Below are positions 56,717 through 64,000 of a stretch of DNA of 64,000 nt, piece by piece. The stretch's first letter is position 1; each line of letters starts with the position of its first letter. A program made the translations under genes and the position numbers. Source of the DNA: Gnetum montanum (taxonomy: Eukaryota > Streptophyta > Gnetopsida > Gnetales > Gnetaceae); contig MNCI01006839.1 of the NCBI GenBank assembly GCA_015680685.1, positions 237,880-301,879 of the forward strand, read 5' to 3'. The notes under the pieces are model-generated. The model ran no database searches and had not been told where the DNA came from. It worked only from the letters and a program-made list of their open reading frames with translations.

Positions 56717-58508
56717 ACCAGGAGGAAGAGCAAGGGAGAAAGCGAATCCCCATACCTTAACCCCCTACTCGAGAACTAGAATCCCCACAACCTACCATCA
56801 ATATCCAATGAGTATCTACTTGAACTTTGTATCTAGATACAGAGCTTAACAAAACCAAGACTGAATCCTTTTAGCAACTTCACTTGCTATAAGGCCACCC
56901 AGCTCACCTTATCGTAGGCCATGGCGATATCTAATTTAATACACATGCCTGGGTATCGTGATCTTTGTAGCAAATGCAAAATCTCTTGTAGCAACAGGAC
57001 CTGATATTGCAAAAAGTGGTCCCTAATGAACCCTGCCTGGTGTGCGCCCACAATTTTCGTCATGAGTGGGGCTACTCACCTGACCAACATTTTAGAAAAA
57101 AGACAGCAACGTGTTACAAACACCGATGGGCCTGGAAGTGTGTTGACTCCAATGGGGTAGGCACTTTCGATAGTAACACAATCCAGGAGTAGTTGATTTC
57201 CCGTTGCACCTACTAGCAACTAAGCATCTTATTGAATGCTGCAAGCAGGTTCTCCCCCAAAATGTCCTCAAATTCCCTAAAAAATTCGACCAATCAACCA
57301 TCAAGCCTTGGGGCCTTGTTCATCTACATGGACCGCAACGCCATGTCCAACTTGGCCCGAGTGAAAGGTTGAAGAAGGCTTTGGTTGTCCTCTCTCGTTA
57401 CCACTCGTTGCACTAGCACCAAGATCCATGTTGTTTCCCTCCTACGCCAGACATTGCCCCAGTATGTCTACAAGATCTCAGCAACCTCCTACCCAATCGT
57501 AGCATTACCAGTCCTAACCATATGAAGCTTATGTTTCATAAGCCTTTGGCCGTAGCGTAGAAAAAATGGGTATTTTGGTCCCCATCCCATAGCCATGAGA
57601 CCTAAGCCCTCTACCACCAGTAAGCTTCTTCCTCCTTGTCCAGCTCCTATAATTCTTGGAGCAATTCCCGCTCTTCAACCATCAAGTCAACCCTAGCTTC
57701 CTACTGCTCTTGCACATCCCATAGGTTGGCTTGTAGTCGTTGCCAGTAAGCCCTAAATCCATATTTCTCCTTCGAGGTCCTGGCCTTGATTTGTTGTTTT
57801 AGTAATTTCAGCCCCTTGTTCAAGAATTCTCTTGGATCTTGAGCCTCAAAGTAATCCTGCCATGTTTCCTATACCAACAAGTGGAGCCAGGGCTTGCTCA
57901 ACCAAGTCTACTCAAATCGGAATGATTTGGATGCTTGGTTTTGGCCCCCTCCAAGCCAGCAAACAATTGACCTATGATCAAAGGCATATTGCTCTTGTCC
58001 CGTCACCCATATGTCTAGCTCCAACAGCAGCTATGTACTCACCCAAACCCTGTCAATCCTAGATTGAACCCGACTAGGCCCCCCCGTCTTCTATTACTCT
58101 AGGTGAATCTGTAGCCTTCGATGTCTAAATCCACCAGGTTGTGTTCTAGCAAGAATTTAGCAAACTCTGCATTGCCAAGTGGGTCGGTGATGTCCGTGCC
58201 CATTTTTTCCCATGGGTACAACCATTGATTGAAGTCCCCACCAACAGCTATCTATCCACATCTGGGACCACTTGCACCACCCTCTGTAGCTCCTACATTC
58301 TCACCTCCCAATTTTATGCCCCATAAACGTTGGTTAACCAGATCCGTTCTTGGGGTAAGTACACCGTCTAGGACAATTGTGATCCATCCACCTAGCTAAT
58401 AGGGAATTTTGACAAAATAGCAAGCCCCCAATGCATCCCCTACATGGGACACTCATTAGATTCCAACCCTCCCATCGTAACAAGTTTTCTTTAGCCGCCT
58501 GCAACTTC

Positions 58509-58572
58509 ATTTCCTGCAAGCAAACAATGTCACATCCCTCATTTCCTGCAAGCAAACAATGTCACATCCCTC
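58509..58572. repeat. 32-bp perfect tandem duplication in the L1 endonuclease
   Basis: The 32-base unit starting atttcctgcaagcaaac occurs twice, at 58509-58540 and 58541-58572. It repeats the coding segment of the endonuclease catalytic LQE motif. Thirty-two is not a multiple of three, so the duplication by itself shifts the frame. Confidence 0.95.
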
Positions 58573-59204
58573 ATTTCGAACAATCATTTTCAAGGTATTA
58601 CACATGTATGGGGTACCCTGTCCCTTGCAATTCCAGGATAGAATCTTCACGAAGACATAGACGTACGCTTGTGATAGACCTCCTTCAGAGTCCTCTACAC
58701 CCCAAGGTCCACCTCCAATTGTGTTAGTTGTTTCCTTACTGCGATGCATCCAGCCAACCCACCTTGTTTCCCCTTGAGTATTTCACATCACCTTTTAGCC
58801 TTGCCCGGGTCGTAGCCAGATCTGCCACTTTTGGCTTGGAGGACCCTCTATCAAGCATAATTCAATCTCCCAAAGGGGGTAATTCCAAACGTTGCCTATC
58901 CAACGTGTGCTTCAGGGTGTCCCCAGAGGGAGAGGACCAAACCACTGCCATCTCCACCCTTGACCCTACCACCTCCCCAATCACCCCAAGGACTGGGCTC
59001 ACCACTCCCAACAATTGTTTCACCTACCCCTCCACTGGGTCCCAAACCATCCATCCCTTCTAAGAGTATCATTCTCTGTTGATCCTTTGGCTCCCATCTT
59101 CGTTTGTTCGCCCTATGCTACCGTTTTTATAACCCTCCATTTTTTCCCGACCAAGTTCCATCCACTCTATGACTTGGGTATAGGCTCTTTGGTTTTGACT
59201 TGGC

Positions 59205-59592
59205 AATCCTTTGTCAAGTGCCCCTTTCCGCAGGTTGAACATGTCAACGTAGCCATAGCTTTCTACCCTTGATCTGGAAGTGGTAGATTCTGTACTATGA
59301 CCCACTTCTCTCTGTCATCCATGTGCAGGATCACTTCATTGGCATAGTCTTCCGATCTGAGTGAGCACCACACACAGAAGCGTGCATACCCCATCCTATC
59401 CATCGACGTGGTGAAAGCGTCAAATTTGATGAACTCTCCAAATAATCTAGCCAACAACTTTAGGAAACTAGGCATCCAGAACTCCAAGGGCCAGGTCCAA
59501 GATCCTGACCCAAATCGACGCCCGCTCAAAAAGGTTGGCATCACAGTGGGCACCCAGCTGCCATGCTGAGAGTGCCAAACCCTACAGCCCAT
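59205..59592 (-). pseudogene. L1 ORF1 fragment with atypical zinc knuckle
   Basis: The knuckle reads C-x2-C-x3-H-x4-C (CSTCGKGHLTKDC), one residue shorter between the second Cys and His than the usual C-x2-C-x4-H-x4-C. It follows an acidic/aromatic segment typical of plant L1 ORF1. ORF1 proteins bind element RNA in the particle. A run of about 15 cytosines at 59608-59622 interrupts the frame upstream. Confidence 0.65.
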
Positions 59593-60105
59593 AGAACCAT
59601 AGCGCCCCCCCCCCCCCCCAAAAAAGCAGCATGCATTCTCTATCTGCCTTTATCTTAAATGCAAAGAGCAACCTGTCATCCACAAGGCTACACACTTTCA
59701 CCTCCTCTAAACCCCAAGCCGCCTTGGCCCACCATTGGATAAGGTCCATTCAGGGGCACATGCCCTCCAACACGAATTTGCCCAACAAGCAGCTTTAGCA
59801 CCTGAACTGCCTCCTCCAATGGTCGTCCCACCTTTAAGTGCATCATCCCTCCTACATGCGAACACACCTCGAAGCTTGACTCCCCATACACTCGCCCAAC
59901 AAAGCCTCCCGATTGGTTCGACAACTTCCTTGCCACACCATCAACCCTGGAAAGCTAACCAATCTGCCAGACGAATGCTCCCATGATCCTTGCTTCACTC
60001 CACCCTTTAGCGTTCCGGCAGTCACTGATGTGCCATCCTCACCATCGTCACTCCCATTGCCCTTGGTTCCATCACCCATGTTCCCGCCCATTCTCCCACA
60101 TTAAC

Positions 60106-60515
60106 ACAATTACGAGCACACCTATAGGAATTAACTTCCTCTTCCCCAAATGTTAAGAAAAATCCCACCATGCAATTCTGATTAAAACAACTCAAGATTG
60201 TATTGATAAAGCTTAAGCCAAAATGTACTTAAAACAGAATTTAGAATAACAAATAAAACACAAACTATGGAAAATAACTTTGTGTATCAAAAAACTTTCC
60301 TTTATTCAGTTTAAAGCAAGTATGAGGAATTACACTATTCTTGAGAATACCAAAAGCAAAATGTCAAGGTTTTTACATCATTTGGCAATGAAAAAAACCA
60401 ATCTCTTGTCTATCTCTTGTGGTTGCTACTTGCTTCTCTCACATCGGTGGATCTTGCATCCACCCATTCTAACTGCCAAGGAACTGAAAATGAGTAATTA
60501 TTTAATGGTGGCATA
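60106..60515. other. No gene seen
   Basis: AT-rich sequence between the L1 and the unrecognised coding block. The 78-codon plus frame at 60280-60516 has no family resemblance and is not considered a gene. Confidence 0.4.
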
Positions 60516-60519
60516 ACTA

Positions 60520-62564
60520 AGTTGTCCTATATGTCAACTGCCTCATAAACCTTGTGCATAAATTTTGAATACATCTTTCTTTCACACTGGATGTCATTTA
60601 TAATGATAACTAAGTTGTTAATTAACACTTCAATCATTGTTCTGTTCTGAACAAAACTGTACAATCCGATTACAACAACTTTCAGAAGTTCTTTGACTCT
60701 TGAATACTGGTCCTCATCTAGTTCTGAAGCTTGTTCCATTAACCATGACTATTGTAAATTTGTCAGCTGTGTCAGTCTCTCTATAACTGGATCTCTCAAA
60801 ATTTGATGAATTTCATCTGTCTCCTGAAGCACACTGTTTTCGATGTTATCTCTATTTTCTATATAGGTTCTAAAGACTGTATTGGTTGCACTGATCTTCT
60901 CTTTCCTTCTGATGGCATAAGAATGAATCTGGATCACATGTGACATGACCAAGGTGTCTAGTTGGTATGAAAGAATATTTGAGAGACCGTGTTGCTTCTG
61001 CCATATCTTCTAACTCTAACTCTAGTTTCCCTTTGTAAAGGTTCTCTTTTATCTTCGAAGGCAAATAGTAATGCAGCTCCCCTTGAACAGTTTCAATCAA
61101 AGATTTCACATGTTCTTTCCTATTCTTCTTTTGCGCTTGAATTTGTCTCTTTAGTTTATTGTTTTCTTCTTGCAAAACTGTTAGCTGTGCTGTCAATTCT
61201 TGCACCCTTTACTCAAGCATAGTGGTCTTCTTATTCTGATCTTCTGTACAGGCAGCTGCCTGTGTCATACCTTCCATGGTGATTGACTTGATCTGCTGAA
61301 AGATTTCTTGAATTGGTGTTGCACCATAAATTGAGGAAAACTCTTGTAACGGTGCTGAATCTATGGAAGATTTGCTCTTTGTTTGGGTATTGGTGATCAA
61401 AAACACTCTGATCTTGTTGTGTCTCCATCACCATTTCAGATGTCTCTTCCTTTGTTTCTGGTTGATTCTTGGGTGGAACTTCCAATAATCTGTGGGATAT
61501 AGTGATTCTCTCTTTTAAGTTGTCTGTCCTCAACGTCAGCCAATTAGACATTATTTCCTTTGGGATCTCAAGCCTTTTCATTAGTCTGACATAGAACCAA
61601 GGAGCATTAACAGAATCCCAAGAGTGAATCCTTGGACTCAAAAATCTCATCACTGATATAGGTTTAGGGAGGTAAGGACCATAAACAGGCTCTAGGATCT
61701 CTTTGACCATAATTGTCCTTGACCTCGATGTGCCTTCTTTTAGCTCCAATCCCTTCTTCTTTCGGTTGTCTGGTGTTGGTTCAAATTGTATTGTAAATAT
61801 CATTGCTGAAACTGAGGTACTAGCCTAATTTGCATCACCCATAGCTTGCTCGTTCAAGGGAGTTGGTCTTGGAATTACATCATGATCAATCCCAATAGCC
61901 ACATTCCTTGCTAGCATTTCTAGTGCCAAAGGAATATCTCCACTGAAATCTGATATGATTCTGAACCGTTTCATCCAAATTGTTCTTCCTCTGGCTCTGG
62001 GTCTGACACATACCCTAATAATTGCCTAAAGTCTTCTGTATTCTTGTTGATTTGAGCTGGATCAATGGTGTTATAAATCTTGTTCGAACATAATTCACCT
62101 TCTATCTCCACCGGAGACTCATCCTTTTGGGAATGGAGGGCCTTTGAAATTCCTGTAAAAGGATTCATCATCATATCGAAATTAAATTTCAGTCCCATTA
62201 CTTTCAAACCCTGCACCTCGCAGTCCCATTGAACAACTGGTATATAGTCCAGTAGCTGTCCACTAATTTCCCTAATCACCCACAGATTGCTCTCATTTCT
62301 AGGTTAAAGCAATGGCTTAAATGGTGCACTTTTGTATCTAATTTCAGTAAAACACTTATGAAGCGCAATAGCAAGATCAAATCTGTGACATTGATCGTAC
62401 GTCAGAACTATAATCCGTTGAATGGTTTCTTCAAATTGTGCTAATGGTTCAGTCTTTCTAGAAAATCTACTAACTGGAAAGCTAGGAAAACAGGCTTTTA
62501 TACAATCAGTTCTTATCAAAGCATTTCTGCAATCAGTGTATGGTGTAACCATTGCATGCACCAA
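60520..62564 (-). pseudogene. Decayed unrecognised protein with C-terminal coiled coil
   Basis: Collinear minus-strand frames read: 62564-62304 (FPVSRFSRKTEPLAQFEETI), 62279-61971 (EISGQLLDYIPVVQWDCEVQ, ending in an acidic SDPEPEEEQ), 61803-61231 (EPVYGPYLPKPISVMRFLSP, VNAPWFYVRLMKRLEIPKEI), 61205-60870 (a strong coiled coil, LTVLQEENNKLKRQIQAQKK) and 60952-60527. They probably come from one protein of about 650 residues broken by frameshifts and stops. I do not recognise the family. Composition (basic and aromatic N-terminal part, coiled-coil tail) recalls the non-enzymatic ORFs of the two LTR elements above, but homology is not shown. Confidence 0.45.
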
Positions 62565-63450
62565 GCACTAATATCAATGTACGAATCACCAATAAGTCAG
62601 ATGATCAATGAAGCATTGGATGATCACTATATGACCTACTAACCTGTAAAGTCACTTTATGATGTCATCATTCGAAGGTAGTGTTAGTGTACCAAAAACT
62701 AAGAGCGAAATTACCATATGACATCATAATCCAAAGGTCTGACTCACGTACATTTTTCACCATATAACGTCACCTTTTGCATATCATTGCCTCTAATTAA
62801 GGGTCACCATTTAATTAGAGTGGAAACCATTTCTAACTTAAAGATCATCATTTGGCCTGATACGATTACTGTAAACTTCATGTGATCACCAACTGTAGTT
62901 ACGACAATGCTTGTCTTAATATTGTGTCATCATTTTTTATGGAACATTACTACTTGCTCTGTCACCGTTAGCACTTGTCATAGGTTGACATCATCACCTA
63001 TTATCACCACTCACTGTCACCATTTGTGAGCACAGGTAAACATTAATCACATAGTGATTTACTGCCTCGCACTGACTAGGTGATCATTGTATGATATCAC
63101 AAGGTGATCACCAGTAATTAAAGGTGAACTTAAAATGAGATGGGAAGCAACATTTACCTTTCATCGTCATATGACCTGATTTAAACTCAGTATGGAGTCA
63201 TACGGTGATCGACTGTTGTCATGAACACTTATTTCATTTTGTATTATTAGATCACCGTATGATCTGGATGTTAATAAATGATGAGATAATCACCGTTACC
63301 AGTCACCGTGTTGTGCATGATTAGCCAACGTCAGCATTTGTCACACTAATCACTATATGTGATATGATGATCTGGTCAGGTAATATGGGTACCATTAGAA
63401 AACTCTCTTTGAGCATTTTAACATAGAACCATTAAATCGCATGCCATGCA
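62565..63450. repeat. Non-coding region rich in GATCACCRTATGAT-like motifs
   Basis: Short related motifs on both strands recur about a dozen times (gatcactatatgacc, atcaccgtatgatc, tatgatatcac, aaggtgatcacc, atacggtgatc). This gives a diffuse set of overlapping inverted repeats. No coding frame is seen. It lies just upstream (in minus orientation) of the unrecognised coding block and may be its LTR or promoter region. Confidence 0.45.
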
Positions 63451-63639
63451 CATGAAAAACTGAATAAAGGGGTTCCTTTTTGGGCACCAAGGTGTTGGGA
63501 AAAGGGGCCCAACAGTATGCATCTCTAGTCAAACACATTATCAAGATAATAGTTTTGACCATTTTTATCATTCTCCGATTATGTTCTCTTTCCAGTAACT
63601 ATGTGGTGAATGGCTCAGCCTATATGCGTCTGGTTCTAT

Positions 63640-64000
63640 TGGTCTGGGTTAACTTATGTGTGGGTATTCACCCTTGGTTTCTTGTGCTGTGTTGCTCTGG
63701 GAGGTGTGAGGGTTGGGGGTCTCTGAAAAGCCTTTTTGTTGCTGATTTGTTGGGGAGCCCCTTTCAAGGGGAGTTCTCTCCCTGGTTTTTGGAACTAGGT
63801 CATTTCTGTACATATGCAATTTTTGTTCTTTTTTTTCTTTTTTCCTTTTAAGAAAATTTGGGTTATCTATTAATGAGAAAATTAGTAACAAGGCACAATA
63901 TACATCATCCCTGGCTAACCAAAGCCCAGGATCAGCTGAGGGACAACCCCCTCCCAGCACCCAAAATCGGGGGGGTAAGCATATCCCCAACCACCACAAA
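63640..64000 (-). mobile_element. Probable 3' end of another LINE leaving the window
   Basis: The minus frame 63999-63649 begins WWLGICLPPRFWVLGGGCPS and includes DPGLWLARDDVYCALLLIFS. This resembles the 3' tails of L1-type LINEs (untranslated G-rich tail translated by chance) more than a protein. The run ttcttttttttctttttt at 63826-63845 on the plus strand would be its poly(A) side. Weak call. Confidence 0.3.

Larger units (their letters stand above)
54120..60105 (-). mobile_element. Nearly full-length decayed L1-type LINE
   Basis: In element order: ORF1 (60091-58760) with an RNA-recognition-like first half (59592-59263: HMDDREKWVIVQN) and a zinc knuckle TCSTCGKGHLTKDC at about 59240-59205. 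Then ORF2 endonuclease (58749-58334: ILSWNCKGQGTPYM, DIVCLQEM), a linker, and reverse transcriptase (57304-56474: KLDIAMAYDKVSW, LVVHYVDDTILFSR), followed by LSWKGKMLLASIVLMATIRY (56392-56144) and the zf-RVT region (55525 to about 54640). Numerous stops and frameshifts occur. The 3' end lies near 54120 in an A-rich stretch (minus strand). Probably inserted in a CobW intron. Confidence 0.88.

Overview
This window looks like nuclear DNA from a large-genome seed plant, most likely a gymnosperm (conifer-type). The evidence is an AT-rich, low gene-density sequence, heavily mutated nested LTR retrotransposons and LINEs, an 11-kb intron filled with LINEs, and plant-specific gene families (L-type lectin receptor kinase, callose synthase, alpha-expansin, plant CobW). 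The lineage is an inference; no marker gene fixes the species. Nearly every long open frame is a fragment of a decayed mobile element. Only one host gene appears intact within what can be seen.

Layout. 1-8.2 kb: a 3' LTR (126-about 1290) of an element entering from the left, then dispersed repeats and a decayed Ty3/Gypsy gag-protease remnant (about 4.4-7.5 kb) and a tandem array. 8.2-14.9 kb: gene debris. This comprises a kinase-less L-type lectin receptor kinase pseudogene (9273-10325) and a CalS9/10-type callose synthase copy without introns (10690-14930). The callose synthase copy is split by a 2.3-kb insertion flanked by a 5-bp duplication, and the insertion carries an alpha-expansin last-exon fragment. 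15-21 kb: non-coding repeats, with an assembly gap (17121-17333) abutting an array of the palindrome GCGATATCGC. 21256-27989: a complete minus-strand LTR retrotransposon with a target-site duplication and a tRNA-Asp primer site, but only gag and a 3' coiled-coil ORF and no polymerase. 28034-37505: a second, older plus-strand element of about 9.5 kb with the same plan. 37.5-40.8 kb: a truncated Copia element and a LINE tail.

42180-53470 (minus) holds the last two exons of a CobW-domain GTPase gene (ZNG1/CBWD-like), in phase and with consensus splice sites. They are separated by an 11,042-bp intron carrying two head-to-head LINE copies (a large inverted repeat), two 5'-truncated L1 elements and tRNA-derived SINE-like pieces. 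The rest of the gene must lie further right. 54.1-60.1 kb is a decayed, nearly full-length L1 (minus). 60.5-62.6 kb is a decayed, unrecognised coding block ending in a coiled coil, and the right end is repeats plus the probable edge of another LINE.

The most interesting system is a group of gag-only LTR elements (two in this window) that share a tRNA-Asp primer site, a gag of one type, no detectable pol and a separate 3' coiled-coil ORF. Their LTR U3 regions carry conspicuous palindromes upstream of the TATA box, including the GATATC array that also abuts the assembly gap.
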